64,000 bases of DNA from Streptomyces broussonetiae (GTDB lineage Bacteria; Actinomycetota; Actinomycetes; Streptomycetales; Streptomycetaceae), in the NCBI RefSeq assembly GCF_009796285.1, contig NZ_CP047020.1:3162001-3226000 (forward strand), read 5' to 3'. This document shows positions 44,451 to 54,440 of the stretch, piece after piece; the stretch's first letter is position 1; each line of letters starts with the position of its first letter. A model generated the notes under the pieces. The model was not told where the DNA came from. It did no database searches and worked only from the letters and a program-made list of their open reading frames with translations. The position numbers and the translations under genes are program-made.

Positions 44451-45617
44451 TCAGCCGGGTATCCCGGCGGCGAGGAGTTCCACGAAGCCGACGTCCTCGT
44501 GGGCCACGCCGAACGCCTCGGCGCGCAGCAGGGTCCGCTCGGCCCAGGCGCGATGCGGCTTCACCTCGTTCATCTTGTTCGTGTAGGCCGACCTGAGTAC
44601 ACCCCCGCCGTCCCGGTCCGGCCGCAGGATGTCCTGGGCGTCGCTGTACTCCTCGTGGCTGACCACGGACAGCGCGTGGACGGGCAGCACGTGGGAGGGG
44701 TGGATACAGGTCTTGCCGAGCAGGCCGTTGGCCTGGTCGAGGGAGATCTCGCGCAGCAGCCCGTCCATGGCGTGCTCGATCAGCCGCTCGCGCAGCCCGA
44801 CGGCCTGCACCTCCAGGAAGGGGCTCTGCCGCAGCTGCGGCTTGAACATGCGCTCGGAGACCCGGAAGTACTCCCACACGGGCCCCGTCACGGTGAATCC
44901 GGTGCCGTCGGCCCGGCCCAGCATGTTCACGACGTCGGCGATCACGGAGGCGACGACCTGGACGTCGTAGGCGGTCATGTCGGGAGCGCGGCGCAGGCCG
45001 TAGGAGGAGCAGAAGTCGGTGACGCCGAGGCGCAGGGCCAGCACCCGGTCGCGGTATTTGTCGACCGCGCGGAAGATGCCCTCGAGGGTCTCCACGCGGG
45101 ACTCGCGGTAGAGCAGTTCGGGGGACTCCAGGACGGGCATCGCGAACAGCCGGCGCCCGCTCTCGGCCTCTGCCGCGCTCAGCGCCTCCAGGAACGGGAT
45201 GCCGCGCTCCTCGGCGAACTTCGGCAGCACGAATCCCGACAGCAGCCGCGTGGCCGGGCCGAGCCGGCGTACGAGGTCGGGGATCTGCTCGGGGGCGCGG
45301 ACCCGGATGAACAGCAGCGGCGGCTCGAGGCCGGGCCGGGCGGCGAGGTCGGCGAACTGCCGGACGAGGTTCTCCTCGCCGTCCGCGACGTCCGCGTCGT
45401 CGATCGAGTCCTCCAGGCACAGCACCATCGAGATCACGCCGTTCCCGGCCTGTTTGACGATGTCGTCGGCGAGCCGCGGCCGGGTGGCGGGGCTGTACAG
45501 GGTGGCGCCGAGGGCGGCGGCGAGCAGCCGGGCCGGGGCGTCGGCGGTGAACGCGCTCGGCTCCCGGTGGAAGAGGCGCTGCCGCACCTCGGGGGCGATG
45601 TGCCCGAAATGACGCAT
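44451..45617 (-). CDS. HpcH/HpaI-CitE-like aldolase/lyase of the Ter module
   Basis: The 388-residue TIM-barrel protein is of the citrate lyase beta/HpcH class: ATLYSPATRPRLADDI, SMVLCLEDSIDDADV, with a Mg-binding EDSI, FIRVRAPEQI, LRLGVTDFCSSYGLRR and KTCIHPSHV. This subgroup occurs in Ter loci next to PRTase and HAD genes and is thought to take part in making an unidentified small molecule. ATG 45617 follows GGGGGAG. First gene of the operon, 36 bp before the PRTase gene. Confidence 0.85.
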   Translation of the reverse strand: MRHFGHIAPEVRQRLFHREPSAFTADAPARLLAAALGATLYSPATRPRLADDIVKQAGNGVISMVLCLEDSIDDADVADGEENLVRQFADLAARPGLEPPLLFIRVRAPEQIPDLVRRLGPATRLLSGFVLPKFAEERGIPFLEALSAAEAESGRRLFAMPVLESPELLYRESRVETLEGIFRAVDKYRDRVLALRLGVTDFCSSYGLRRAPDMTAYDVQVVASVIADVVNMLGRADGTGFTVTGPVWEYFRVSERMFKPQLRQSPFLEVQAVGLRERLIEHAMDGLLREISLDQANGLLGKTCIHPSHVLPVHALSVVSHEEYSDAQDILRPDRDGGGVLRSAYTNKMNEVKPHRAWAERTLLRAEAFGVAHEDVGFVELLAAGIPG

Positions 45618-45802
45618 GGGACTCCCCCAGGGCGCTTGCCCGAATCTCTGTGTTCAGTAAAGGGTGGCCGGTAATAGTACGTAGGGATCCATGTCCGGGG
45701 TTCCCGGTGGGCATGAATTTCCGGTAACTCGCTTGTGTCGGCGGCTCCCGGCGGCAGCACCCCGCATTGTCGTGACCAGGACCGAGAAGGCAGGATGACC
45801 GC

Positions 45803-46570
45803 ATGACGCACGCCATGCTGAAGGGGTCGAACATCCCGCTGGAAGCCACCACGGTCCGGGCCGTGCTGCGCTGGACTCCCGGGCAGGGGGCTCCGGACGT
45901 GGACGTCTCGGCGCTGCTGCTGGGTCCCGACGGCCGTGTGCGCTCCGACGAGGACTTCGTCTTCTACAACCAGCCCCGGCATCCGTCGGGAAAGGTGTGG
46001 CGGCTGGGCAAGAAGCGGGTCGCCGAGGGACTGACCGACACGATCCAGACAGACCTTCCGGGCGTCGAGCCGGACGTCGGGCGGATCCTGCTGGTCGCCT
46101 CCGCCGACGGCGTCACCTTCGATCAGGTGCCGACGCTGTGCATCCTGCTGCACGACGCGCTCGCCGACGGAGAACCGCTGGCCCGCTTCGACATCAAGCC
46201 GGAGACCGGCGCGGAGACGGCGCTGATCTGCGGTGAGCTGTACCGGCGCGGGGAGGGCTGGAAGTTCCGCGCGCTGGGCGAGGGGTACCAGGACGGGCTC
46301 AAGGGCCTCGCGACGGACTTCGGCATCTCGGTGGACGAGTCGGCGCAGGGGGCGGAGCCGGAGGCGGAGCCCACGGTGTCCCGGCCGTTGCCTCCTGAAC
46401 AGCCGACGGCCGCCGTGGCGCAGCAGCCGCCCGCGTACGGCTATCCGCAGCCGGCGTCCGCTGCGCCCGCGTACGGCTACCCCCAGACCCAGCCGCAGCC
46501 GGTGCCGGCGGGCCCGATGGACCCGAACTTCCGGCTGCCGCCGCAGGGGCCGCAGTTCATCGGGCGCTGA
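45803..46570 (+). CDS. TerD-family protein with Pro/Gln-rich tail
   Basis: The 255-residue protein has a TerD beta-sandwich (residues ~1-185): [70 protein letters not shown]. The canonical Ca2+-site pattern DLDASALLL is altered to DVDVSALLL. The tail has repeated AYGYPQP units and is likely disordered. It is divergent from the aldolase operon; the 185-bp gap holds both promoters but no clear operator. ATG 45803. Confidence 0.88.
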   Translation: MTHAMLKGSNIPLEATTVRAVLRWTPGQGAPDVDVSALLLGPDGRVRSDEDFVFYNQPRHPSGKVWRLGKKRVAEGLTDTIQTDLPGVEPDVGRILLVASADGVTFDQVPTLCILLHDALADGEPLARFDIKPETGAETALICGELYRRGEGWKFRALGEGYQDGLKGLATDFGISVDESAQGAEPEAEPTVSRPLPPEQPTAAVAQQPPAYGYPQPASAAPAYGYPQTQPQPVPAGPMDPNFRLPPQGPQFIGR

Positions 46571-46582
46571 GCCTCTTGGGTC

Positions 46583-47317
46583 TCAGCGGTCGACGGTCTT
46601 GTAGCCCCGCCCCCACTGCAGCCCCCACCCGTACAACCGGTCCAGCTCCCCCTGGAAGCCGTACACGAACTTCACCTCGCGGCGGACGATCAGCTCGCCC
46701 TTCACGTTCTCGATCATGACGACCGCGCAGGAGCGGGCCTGTGGGTGACGTTCGTCGAGGCCTATCTCGATACGGGGGCCGTTGCTGGGGTACAGCGTGA
46801 CGATGGCGTGGGTACGGTCGAAGGCCGGGGTCTGGTCGTAGATGTAGACGAAGACCAGCAGGCGTTTGATGGCGTCGCGGTGGTCGAGGTTGACGTACAT
46901 CGTCTCGCCGGACGCCGAGCCGAAGCGGTCGTCGCCGCTGAGCTTGATGTACGGCGGGGCGTTGACGTCTCCGAGCAGGTTCCCCAGCGGCTGGACGACC
47001 CCCTTCGTGCCGTCGGTCAGCTCGTACAGGCAGCCGAGGTCGAGGTCGACGTTGACCATGCTCTGGCCGTGCCCGAGCACCTCCGCCGGCTTGAGGGCCC
47101 TGAAGGGGTGCCGGAAGAGACTGGTGCGCTGGCCCGTGTCGAAGTCGGATGTGCGCATCCGCCAGGTCAGGTTGACCCGCAGATTGCCCGTGGCCGCGCC
47201 CTGCTTGGTGAGCGACACCGTGTGGTGCCGCCCGGTGAGCTGGATGGAGCCGGTCGCGGCCTCGCCCGAGTCGAATTCGGTGAGCCGCGCGCCGAGCAGC
47301 CCGTCGAAGAAACCCAT
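46583..47317 (-). CDS. TerD/TerA-family stress protein
   Basis: The 244-residue protein begins MGFFDGLLGARLTEFDSGEAATGSIQLT and continues with TerA-like VSLTKQGAATGNLRVNLTWRM. DLDLGCLYELTDGTKGVVQPLG and IKLSGDDRFGSASGETMYVNL provide the Ca-site acidic residues. ATG 47317 was chosen for its AGGGGGCGGGA site and match to family starts. GTG 47410, which overlaps the DUF475 stop by 4 bp, would add 31 residues and cannot be excluded. It is co-oriented with DUF475. Confidence 0.85.
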   Translation of the reverse strand: MGFFDGLLGARLTEFDSGEAATGSIQLTGRHHTVSLTKQGAATGNLRVNLTWRMRTSDFDTGQRTSLFRHPFRALKPAEVLGHGQSMVNVDLDLGCLYELTDGTKGVVQPLGNLLGDVNAPPYIKLSGDDRFGSASGETMYVNLDHRDAIKRLLVFVYIYDQTPAFDRTHAIVTLYPSNGPRIEIGLDERHPQARSCAVVMIENVKGELIVRREVKFVYGFQGELDRLYGWGLQWGRGYKTVDR

Positions 47318-47406
47318 TCCCGCCCCCTGGTAGCTGTCGTGCACGCCGTCGGGGCGGCCGAGCCTGTCGGCCGCCCCGACGAAAGCGTTCCTCACCGGCC
47401 GGGGCG

Positions 47407-48546
47407 TCACACCCCGGAGGACACCTGTGCCTTCTCGTCGGTGCCCTCGCCCTCGGCCGCGAGCGCGCGGTTGCGGCGGACGGAGGACCAGAAGGACAGG
47501 CCGATCAGGACGACGCCGATCAGGCCGGTGATGACCTCGTTGATCTCGTGCTGGATGGTGACCATGAGGATCACGGCCAGGGCGCCGATGGCGTAGTGGG
47601 CACCGTGCTCCAGGTAGACGTAGTCGTCGAGGGTGCCCTGGCGGACCAGGTAGACGGTGAGCGAGCGGACGTACATCGCGCCGATGCCGAGGCCGAGGGC
47701 CATCATCACGATGTCGTTGGTGATGGCGAAGGCGCCGATCACACCGTCGAAGGAGAAGGACGCGTCCAGGACCTCGAGGTAGAGGAACATGAAGAACGCG
47801 GCCTGGCCGGCCAGCAGCACCGCCGACTTCTGCTTGCCGGTGCGGACGGCCTCTTCCTCCTCTTCGTGCTCACGCTCCTCCTCTTCCTCCAACCGGTCCT
47901 CGAAGAAGCCGGACAGACCGCCGACGACCAGGTAGGTGATCAGGCCGGCGATGCCGGAGATCAGGACCGTCTGCGCCTTGTCGGCGTGGGCACCACCGTG
48001 CTGGTGGGCGTGGGTGGCGAAGGTGAAGGAGGTGATCAGCAGGACGATCAGGGAGATGCAGACCGACAGCATGTCGACCTTGCCCAGCTTGGCGAGGGGC
48101 CGCTCGATCCAGCGCAGCCACTGGATGTCCCGCTCCTCGAAGATGAAGTCGAGGAAGATCATCAGCAGGAACATGCCACCGAAGGCGGCGATCGCCGGGT
48201 GGGCGTCGGTGACCAGCTGCTGGTAGCGGTCCTTGTCGCTGAAGGCCAGGTGGACCGCGTCGATGGGGTTGAGCTTGGCGGTGATGGCCACGATGACGAC
48301 GGGGAAGACCAGTCGCATACCGAAGACGGCGATGAGGACGCCGACCGTGAGGAAGATCTTCTGCCAGAAGGCGTTCATCTTCTTCAGGATTCCGGCGTTG
48401 ACCACGGCGTTGTCGAACGACAGCGAGATCTCGAGGACGGCAAGGATCGCCACGACCCCGAAGCCCTCCCATCCTCCGTAGAAGACGGCGGCGACAAGGC
48501 CGAGCGCGGTGACCGCGAACGACCAGCCGAAGGTTTTCAGAAGCAC
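47407..48546 (-). CDS. DUF475 (TerC-superfamily) membrane protein
   Basis: The 379-residue protein has about nine TM helices. Acidic membrane motifs are typical of TerC/DUF475 (LEISLSFDNAVVNAGILKKM, and LEVLDASFSFDGVIGAFAITND), and a Glu-rich cytoplasmic loop (RLEEEEEREHEEEEEAVRTG) and His-rich segment (HAHQHGGAHAD) could bind metal ions. It is linked to TerD proteins in tellurite/stress loci, possibly moving or sensing cations such as Mn2+ or Ca2+. GTG start at 48546 with a poor ribosome site. Confidence 0.88.
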   Translation of the reverse strand: MLLKTFGWSFAVTALGLVAAVFYGGWEGFGVVAILAVLEISLSFDNAVVNAGILKKMNAFWQKIFLTVGVLIAVFGMRLVFPVVIVAITAKLNPIDAVHLAFSDKDRYQQLVTDAHPAIAAFGGMFLLMIFLDFIFEERDIQWLRWIERPLAKLGKVDMLSVCISLIVLLITSFTFATHAHQHGGAHADKAQTVLISGIAGLITYLVVGGLSGFFEDRLEEEEEREHEEEEEAVRTGKQKSAVLLAGQAAFFMFLYLEVLDASFSFDGVIGAFAITNDIVMMALGLGIGAMYVRSLTVYLVRQGTLDDYVYLEHGAHYAIGALAVILMVTIQHEINEVITGLIGVVLIGLSFWSSVRRNRALAAEGEGTDEKAQVSSGV

Positions 48547-48713
48547 TGGCTACCCAATCGTGTTCTGGGGGCCTCCCAGAGGAGGGGCTCCCCCGCGCCG
48601 TACTCGGCTTTGCTAAATGTTGACCCGAGTCTAGAGGGGCACCCTACCCGCGGTACCGCTCGGGGCAACCCTCATGCCAAAGCCACAGCGCGGGCCCATG
48701 GAGAGTCGTCCGG

Positions 48714-49292
48714 CTACGAGACGTTCACGCCGAAGTCGAGGGCGATGCCGCGCAGCCCCGAGGCGTAGCCCTGGCCCACGGCGCGGAATTTCCACTCGCC
48801 CTGGTAACGGTACAGCTCGCCGAAGATCATGGCGGTCTCGGTGGAGGCGTCCTCGCTGAGGTCGTAGCGCGCCAGCTCCTGGCCGTCGGCCTGGTTGACG
48901 ACGCGGATGAAGGCGTTGGACACCTGGCCGAAGGTCTGGCCGCGCTCGTCGGCCAGGTGGATCGAGACCGGGAAGACGATCTTCTCGCAGTGGGCCGGGA
49001 CCTTGCCGAGGTCGACCAGAATCGATTCGTCGTCGCCCTCGCCCTCACCGGTGAGGTTGTCGCCGGTGTGCTCGACGGAGCCGTCGGGGCTCTTGAGCTG
49101 GTTGTAGAAGACGAACCACTCGTCGCCCAGCACCCGGTTGCCGGCGCCGCACAGCAGGGCGCTGGCGTCGAGGTCGAAGGGGGCGCCGGTGGTGGACCGC
49201 GCGTCCCAGCCGAGCCCGATCATGACGTTGGTGAGGTTCGGTGCGGCCTTGGAGAGGGAGACGTTGCCTCCCTTGGCGAGCGTGACGCCCAT
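48714..49292 (-). CDS. terD: TerD-family stress protein (copy 1)
   Basis: The 192-residue protein is a full TerD domain: [63 protein letters not shown], and [39 protein letters not shown]. The DLDASALL and GDN...GDDE acidic clusters form the paired Ca2+ sites known in TerD/TerE structures. It is ~65-70% identical by eye to the next gene upstream, so a recent tandem duplicate. Confidence 0.93.
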   Translation of the reverse strand: MGVTLAKGGNVSLSKAAPNLTNVMIGLGWDARSTTGAPFDLDASALLCGAGNRVLGDEWFVFYNQLKSPDGSVEHTGDNLTGEGEGDDESILVDLGKVPAHCEKIVFPVSIHLADERGQTFGQVSNAFIRVVNQADGQELARYDLSEDASTETAMIFGELYRYQGEWKFRAVGQGYASGLRGIALDFGVNVS

Positions 49293-49335
49293 GATGGTGG
49301 TCCTCCCCTAGTGGTGCTGATCTGTTTGTCCTGCA

Positions 49336-49372
49336 CGTCCGGCGCCGCACGTAAACGGTGCGGCGCCGGACG
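49336..49372 (-). terminator. Strong hairpin between tandem terD genes
   Basis: Perfect 15-bp arms CGTCCGGCGCCGCAC (49336-49350) and GTGCGGCGCCGGACG (49358-49372), 7-nt loop. It should end or attenuate transcription from the upstream terD into the downstream copy. Confidence 0.85.
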
Positions 49373-49419
49373 GATGCGGGGACTGCCGAACGGGGTCGTC
49401 GTACGGCGACCGTCGTACG

Positions 49420-49995
49420 TCAGACGTTGACGCCGAAGTCCTGCGCGATGCCGCGCAGCCCGGAGGCGTAGCCCTGGCCGATGGCGCGGAACTTCCACTC
49501 CGGGCCGTTGCGGTACAGCTCGCCGAAGACCATGGCGGTCTCGGTGGAGGCGTCCTCGCTCAGGTCGTAGCGGGCGATCTCCTGCTCGTTGGCCTGGTTC
49601 ACGACACGGATGAAGGCGTTGCGGACCTGGCCGAAGGACTGCTGGCGGTTCTCGGCGTCGTAGATCGACACCGGGAAGACGATCTTGTCGATGTCGGCCG
49701 GGACCCCGGCCAGGTTGACCTTGATCTGCTCGTCGTCACCCTCGCCCTCACCGGTGATGTTGTCGCCGGTGTGCTCGACGGAGCCGTCGGGGCTCTTGAG
49801 GTTGTTGAAGAAGACGAAGTGCTGGTCGCTCGCGACCTTGCCGGAGTTGTTCAACAGCAGTGCGCTGGCGTCGAGGTCGAAGTCGGTGCCGGTCGTGGTG
49901 CGCACGTCCCAGCCCAGACCGACGATGACGGCGGTCAGGCCAGGGGCCTCCTTCGTCAGCGATACGTTGCCGCCCTTGCTGAGGCTGACTCCCAC
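49420..49995 (-). CDS. terD: TerD-family stress protein (copy 2)
   Basis: The 191-residue TerD domain has [43 protein letters not shown] and [35 protein letters not shown]. All Ca2+-site acidic residues are kept. It is the best match to classical TerD/TerE and is separated from copy 1 by a strong terminator, so the two may be expressed at different levels. The upstream neighbour is the peroxiredoxin, fitting an oxidative/tellurite stress block. Confidence 0.93.
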   Translation of the reverse strand: MGVSLSKGGNVSLTKEAPGLTAVIVGLGWDVRTTTGTDFDLDASALLLNNSGKVASDQHFVFFNNLKSPDGSVEHTGDNITGEGEGDDEQIKVNLAGVPADIDKIVFPVSIYDAENRQQSFGQVRNAFIRVVNQANEQEIARYDLSEDASTETAMVFGELYRNGPEWKFRAIGQGYASGLRGIAQDFGVNV

Positions 49996-50135
49996 GGGTC
50001 CTCCATGTGGTGTCCAGGGGCGGGGTGCCCCCGTCGTGCTTCGGATACGGGATCAACGTGCCGATCCTAGTGACGGGTTCCCGCCCCCCGCAGACCCTGG
50101 ACCCCAAGACTCACAGGTGTCGGCCCGCACTGGGC

Positions 50136-50594
50136 CTACAGGGTGTCGAGCGCCTTCACGTACTCGTTCAGATCACGGGCGTCCGGCAGACCGTTGACCA
50201 CGGTCCAGCGCACGACGCCCTCCTTGTCGATGATGAAGGTGCCCCGGACGGCGCATCCCTTGTCCTGGTCGAAGACGCCGTACGCGCGCGACACGTCGCC
50301 GTGCGGCCAGAAGTCGCTCAGCAGCGGGTACTCCAGGCCCTCCTGCTCGGCGAAGACGCGCAGGGTGTGGATGGAGTCGTTGGAGACGGCGAGCACCTGG
50401 GTGCCGCGGTCGGAGAACTTGGGGAGGTTGTCGCGCAGCTCGCACAGCTCGCCGGTGCACACACCGGTGAAGGCGAACGGGTAGAAGAGCAGGACCACGT
50501 TCTTCTCGCCGCGGAAGTCCGAGAGCTTCACGGTGGCGCCGTGGTTGTCCTTGAGTTCGAAGTCGGGGGCCTTGTCGCCGACCTGGATCGCCAT
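50136..50594 (-). CDS. Peroxiredoxin (AhpE/BCP-like)
   Basis: The 152-residue thioredoxin-fold protein has peroxidatic Cys46 in [10 protein letters not shown] (P-x3-T-x2-C pattern from YPFAFTGVC) and a second Cys51. Cys46/Cys51 spacing is like E. coli BCP (C45/C50), so an intra-subunit disulfide is possible, whereas M. tuberculosis AhpE has only the first. It reduces H2O2, organic hydroperoxides or peroxynitrite. ATG follows AAAGGGAAAC. It borders the TerD cluster. Confidence 0.92.
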   Translation of the reverse strand: MAIQVGDKAPDFELKDNHGATVKLSDFRGEKNVVLLFYPFAFTGVCTGELCELRDNLPKFSDRGTQVLAVSNDSIHTLRVFAEQEGLEYPLLSDFWPHGDVSRAYGVFDQDKGCAVRGTFIIDKEGVVRWTVVNGLPDARDLNEYVKALDTL

Positions 50595-50645
50595 CGGGAT
50601 GTTTCCCTTTCGGTGGGCTGTTCGGAGGAGAACAGCCTACGGCGA

Positions 50646-50682
50646 CGGGGGCGGCGATCACCCGAAGGGATCACCGCCCCCG
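50646..50682 (-). terminator. Hairpin terminator after DUF3052 gene
   Basis: 9-bp arms CGGGGGCGG (50646-50654) and CCGCCCCCG (50674-50682) lie between the DUF3052 stop and the peroxiredoxin start on the reverse strand. Confidence 0.7.
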
Positions 50683-50705
50683 CCTCGCTCACCCGGGGGA
50701 GCCAG

Positions 50706-51128
50706 TCACCGCTTCGCCTTCGGCGTCTGGAGCTTGGTGTCGATCCAGTCCTTGCCCACACTGACGCTCTTGGCCTGCGACAGGCCGGCCGTCTGGGCGG
50801 CGTCGTTGATCTCGCTCGGCTCGATGTAGCCGTCCCGTCCGGTCTTCGGTGTGAGGAGGTGGATCAGGCCGCCCTCTTCGAGGAAACCGATGGCGTCGAC
50901 CAGCGAGTCTGTCAGATCGCCGTCCTCGTCACGGAACCACAGCAACACGACGTCGGCGACGTCGTCGTAGTCCTCGTCCACCAGCTCGCTGCCGATGGCT
51001 TCCTCGATGGACTCGCGGAGATCCTGGTCGACGTCTTCGTCGTAGCCGAGCTCCTGGACCACCTGTCCGGGCTGGAACCCCAGCCTGACGGCCAGGCTCG
51101 TCTCCGCGTGGTCCGCGGTCGCGCTCAC
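50706..51128 (-). CDS. DUF3052 protein
   Basis: The 140-residue acidic protein is conserved beside aceE in many actinobacteria: LAVRLGFQPGQVVQELGYDEDVDQDLRESIEE, then DVVLLWFRDEDGDLTDSLVDAIGFLEEGGLIHLLTPKTGRDGYIEPSEINDAAQTAGL. Function is unknown; it is often annotated only by family. GTG 51128 follows a perfect AGGAGG; the ORF's 25 upstream codons are unsupported. It diverges from aceE, sharing a ~400-bp intergenic region. Confidence 0.88.
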   Translation of the reverse strand: MSATADHAETSLAVRLGFQPGQVVQELGYDEDVDQDLRESIEEAIGSELVDEDYDDVADVVLLWFRDEDGDLTDSLVDAIGFLEEGGLIHLLTPKTGRDGYIEPSEINDAAQTAGLSQAKSVSVGKDWIDTKLQTPKAKR

Positions 51129-51165
51129 GGTCTGCCTCCTGATCATGTTTTTGGGAATAACTCGG

Positions 51166-51183
51166 CCACGCGCGTGCGCGTGG
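51166..51183. promoter_or_regulatory. 18-bp palindrome in the DUF3052-aceE intergenic region
   Basis: Perfect 8-bp arms CCACGCGC and GCGCGTGG around GT, 38 bp before the DUF3052 start. It may be a regulator site for DUF3052. The rest of the 51129-51534 gap shows no other clear structure; a promoter for aceE must lie there. Confidence 0.45.
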
Positions 51184-51534
51184 CGCTTGGCCGTAGTCCA
51201 CACGTGCGGGGCGGATCGCGCAAGTACCCGGCCGTTCGGACCGCCGAAACGGTGACGATCCCGGCCTTGTCACCGCAACTCCCGGCACCGCCTCGCGATC
51301 CAGCGTGACCCACATCACACCAGTTTGCCCGGTTTGCGATGACTGGAATCATCTCATGAGCATCCGGCGAACAGGCCACTCGAACACCTTTGCCAAACGC
51401 GTCACACCCCGGGCGTATCGTTGCGTTTCGACCGATGGAGCTACCGATGGAGATGACGTACGCCGCCCCGAGGTACACGATGGGGAACGGCGCAGGCAGG
51501 TAGAACACTGGCCCTCCGACAGGTAAGGAACAGC

Positions 51535-54282
51535 GTGGCTTCCGGATCCGATCGCAACCCGATCATCATTGGCGGCCTTCCGAGTCAGGTTCCTGACTTC
51601 GATCCCGAAGAGACCCAGGAGTGGCTCGACTCCCTCGACGCCGCCGTGGACGAGCGCGGCCGGGAACGGGCCCGCTATCTCATGCTCCGCCTGATCGAGC
51701 GGGCCCGCGAGAAGCGCGTGGCCGTGCCCGAGATGCGCAGCACGGACTACGTCAACACGATCCCGACCAAGAGCGAGCCGTTCTTCCCGGGCAACGAGGA
51801 GATCGAGCGCAGGATCCTCAACGCCACCCGCTGGAACGCGGCCGTGATGGTCTCCCGCGCCCAGCGCCCCGGCATCGGCGTCGGCGGCCACATCGCCACC
51901 TTCGCCTCCTCCGCCTCGCTGTACGACGTCGGCTTCAACCACTTCTTCCGCGGCAAGGACCGGGGCGACGGCGGCGACCAGGTCTTCTTCCAGGGCCACG
52001 CCTCCCCCGGCATCTATGCGCGCGCGTACCTGCTCGACCGGCTCACCGAGGACCAGCTCGACGGCTTCCGCCAGGAGAAGTCGAAGTACCCGAACGGCCT
52101 GTCCAGCTACCCCCACCCGCGCTCCATGCCGGACTTCTGGGAGTTCCCGACGGTCTCCATGGGCCTCGGCCCGCTGGGCGCCGTCTTCCAGGCACGGATG
52201 AACCGCTACATGGAGGCGCGCGGCATCGCGGACACCTCCAAGTCGCACGTATGGGCGTTCCTCGGCGACGGCGAGATGGACGAGCCGGAGTCGCTCGGCC
52301 AGCTCTCCATCGCCGCCCGCGAGGGCCTGGACAACCTGACCTTCGTGGTCAACTGCAACCTGCAGCGCCTGGACGGCCCGGTGCGCGGCAACGGCAAGAT
52401 CATCCAGGAGCTGGAGTCGATCTTCCGGGGCGCCGGCTGGAACGTGATCAAGCTGATCTGGGACCGCACCTGGGACCCGCTGCTCGCGCAGGACCGGGAC
52501 GGCATCCTCGTCAACAAGATGAACCGGACCCCGGACGGGCAGTTCCAGACGTACGCCACGGAGTCCGGCGCGTACATCCGCGAGCACTTCTTCGGCGACG
52601 ACCACCGGCTGCGCGCGATGGTCGAGAACATGACCGACGACCAGATCCTGCACCTGGGCCGCGGCGGTCACGACCACCGCAAGATCTACGCGGCGTTCAA
52701 GGCGGCCACGGAGCACAAGGGCCAGCCGACGGTCATCCTCGCCAAGACGGTCAAGGGCTGGACGCTGGGCCCGAACTTCGAGGGCCGCAACGCCACGCAC
52801 CAGATGAAGAAGCTGACGGTCGACGACCTCAAGCGCTTCCGGGACCGCCTGCACCTGCCGATCACGGACCAGCAGCTGGAGTCCGGCCCGCCGCCGTACT
52901 ACCACCCGGGCCGGGACACGGACGAGATCCAGTACATGCACGACATGCGCAAGCAGTGCGGCGGGTACGTCCCGACGCGCGTCGTGCGCTCCCAGCCGCT
53001 CGCGCTGCCGGACGACAAGACCTACGCGAGCGTGAAGAAGGGCTCGGGCCAGCAGTCCATCGCCACGACCATGGCGTTCGTCCGGCTGCTGAAGGACCTC
53101 ATGCGGGACAAGGAGATCGGTCGGCGGTTCGTACTGATCGCGCCGGACGAGTACCGCACCTTCGGCATGGACTCCTTCTTCCCGAGCGCGAAGATCTACA
53201 ACCCGCTCGGCCAGCAGTACGAGTCGGTGGACCGTGAACTGCTGCTCGCCTACAAGGAGTCGCCGACCGGCCAGATGCTGCACGACGGCATCTCCGAGGC
53301 GGGCTGCACGGCGTCCCTGATCGCTGCGGGCTCGGCCTACGCCACGCACGGCGAGCCGCTGATCCCGGTCTACGTCTTCTACTCGATGTTCGGATTCCAG
53401 CGCACCGGCGACCAGTTCTGGCAGATGGCCGACCAGTTGGCGCGCGGATTCGTCCTGGGTGCGACCGCGGGCCGTACGACCCTGACCGGCGAGGGTCTTC
53501 AACACGCCGACGGCCACTCGCAGTTGCTCGCCTCGACCAACCCGGCGTGCGTGGCCTACGACCCGGCGTACGCGTACGAGATCGCGCACATCGTGCAGGA
53601 CGGCCTGCGCCGCATGTACGGCGGCGACGCCGAACACCCGCACGGCGAGGACGTCTTCTACTACCTGACCGTCTACAACGAGCCCATCCAGCACCCGGCC
53701 GAGCCGGCGGACGTGGACGTCGAGGGCATCCTCAAGGGCATCCACAAGCTCCGGCCGGGCACGGCGGGCTCGCTCCCGGCGCAGATCATGGCGTCGGGCG
53801 TGGCGGTCCCGTGGGCGCTCGAGGCGCAGCGGATCCTCGCCGAGGACTGGAACGTACGCGCCGACGTCTGGTCGGCCACCTCCTGGAACGAGCTGCGCCG
53901 CGAAGCGGTGGCGTGCGAGGAGCACAACCTGCTGCATCCGGAGGAGGAGCAGCGGGTGCCGTACGTGACGCGCAAACTCGGCGGCGCCGAGGGGCCGTTC
54001 GTGGCCGTGTCCGACTGGATGCGCTCGGTTCCGGACCAGATCGCGCGGTGGGTGCCGGGCACGTACCAGTCCCTGGGCGCGGACGGGTTCGGCTTCGCCG
54101 ACACGCGGGGTGCGGCGCGGCGCTTCTTCCACATCGACGCGCAGTCGATCGTCGTCGCGGTGCTGACCGAGCTGGCGCGGGAGGGCAAGGTCGATCGCTC
54201 CGTGCTCAAGCAGGCCATCGACCGGTACCAGTTGCTGGACGTGTCGGCGGCGCACCCGGGCGCCGCGGGAGGAGACGCGTAG
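51535..54282 (+). CDS. aceE: Pyruvate dehydrogenase E1, homodimeric type
   Basis: The 915-residue protein has the thiamine diphosphate motif [10 protein letters not shown] with the downstream [14 protein letters not shown] (GDG-x(n)-N), Mg2+ and ThDP binding, and the AceE-specific [26 protein letters not shown] start and C-terminal [22 protein letters not shown]. It decarboxylates pyruvate and acetylates E2 lipoyl groups, linking glycolysis to acetyl-CoA, and hence to fatty acid synthesis. GTG 51535 follows AAGGAA. Length is typical for actinobacterial AceE. Confidence 0.97.
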   Translation: MASGSDRNPIIIGGLPSQVPDFDPEETQEWLDSLDAAVDERGRERARYLMLRLIERAREKRVAVPEMRSTDYVNTIPTKSEPFFPGNEEIERRILNATRWNAAVMVSRAQRPGIGVGGHIATFASSASLYDVGFNHFFRGKDRGDGGDQVFFQGHASPGIYARAYLLDRLTEDQLDGFRQEKSKYPNGLSSYPHPRSMPDFWEFPTVSMGLGPLGAVFQARMNRYMEARGIADTSKSHVWAFLGDGEMDEPESLGQLSIAAREGLDNLTFVVNCNLQRLDGPVRGNGKIIQELESIFRGAGWNVIKLIWDRTWDPLLAQDRDGILVNKMNRTPDGQFQTYATESGAYIREHFFGDDHRLRAMVENMTDDQILHLGRGGHDHRKIYAAFKAATEHKGQPTVILAKTVKGWTLGPNFEGRNATHQMKKLTVDDLKRFRDRLHLPITDQQLESGPPPYYHPGRDTDEIQYMHDMRKQCGGYVPTRVVRSQPLALPDDKTYASVKKGSGQQSIATTMAFVRLLKDLMRDKEIGRRFVLIAPDEYRTFGMDSFFPSAKIYNPLGQQYESVDRELLLAYKESPTGQMLHDGISEAGCTASLIAAGSAYATHGEPLIPVYVFYSMFGFQRTGDQFWQMADQLARGFVLGATAGRTTLTGEGLQHADGHSQLLASTNPACVAYDPAYAYEIAHIVQDGLRRMYGGDAEHPHGEDVFYYLTVYNEPIQHPAEPADVDVEGILKGIHKLRPGTAGSLPAQIMASGVAVPWALEAQRILAEDWNVRADVWSATSWNELRREAVACEEHNLLHPEEEQRVPYVTRKLGGAEGPFVAVSDWMRSVPDQIARWVPGTYQSLGADGFGFADTRGAARRFFHIDAQSIVVAVLTELAREGKVDRSVLKQAIDRYQLLDVSAAHPGAAGGDA

Positions 54283-54291
54283 CGCCGCGCG

Positions 54292-54321
54292 GCCCCGGCC
54301 GGGCGGCAGCCGGGCCGGGGC
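54292..54321 (+). terminator. Terminator after aceE
   Basis: 9-bp arms GCCCCGGCC (54292-54300) and GGCCGGGGC (54313-54321), 10 bp after the aceE stop. Confidence 0.8.
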
Positions 54322-54350
54322 TGTGTGTCCCTTGCCGGGTGCGGGTCCGG

Positions 54351-54440
54351 TCGTGGTTGCTCGCCCAGTTCCCCGCGCCCTTCAGGGGGTTGTGCCGCAA
54401 CTCCCCAAGGGACGCGGGGAACCGCGCGACCAGCCGACCG
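54351..54440. repeat. Degenerate Streptomyces long intergenic palindrome
   Basis: GGTTGCTCGCCCAGTTCCCC, GCGCCCTT and the inverted counterpart AAGGGACGCGGGGAACCGCG, CGACCAGCC form a mismatched long palindrome. This CGCGCAGTTCCCCGCGCCCC-type sequence recurs in Streptomyces intergenic regions. The remaining 240 bp to the next gene shows nothing clear. Confidence 0.7.

Noticed and set aside
42648..45674. 1008-residue forward ORF opposite the PRTase and aldolase genes
   Set aside because: Composition (Gly/Val/Arg/Gln-rich, no hydrophobic core pattern) is that of a GC-rich antisense frame; the reverse strand encodes two clear families.
48547..48713. Possible terminator between terD copy 1 and DUF475
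   Set aside because: Imperfect GC stems only; no convincing hairpin, so not called.
51349..54255. 968-residue reverse ORF opposite aceE
   Set aside because: Antisense shadow of a highly conserved enzyme; no domain.
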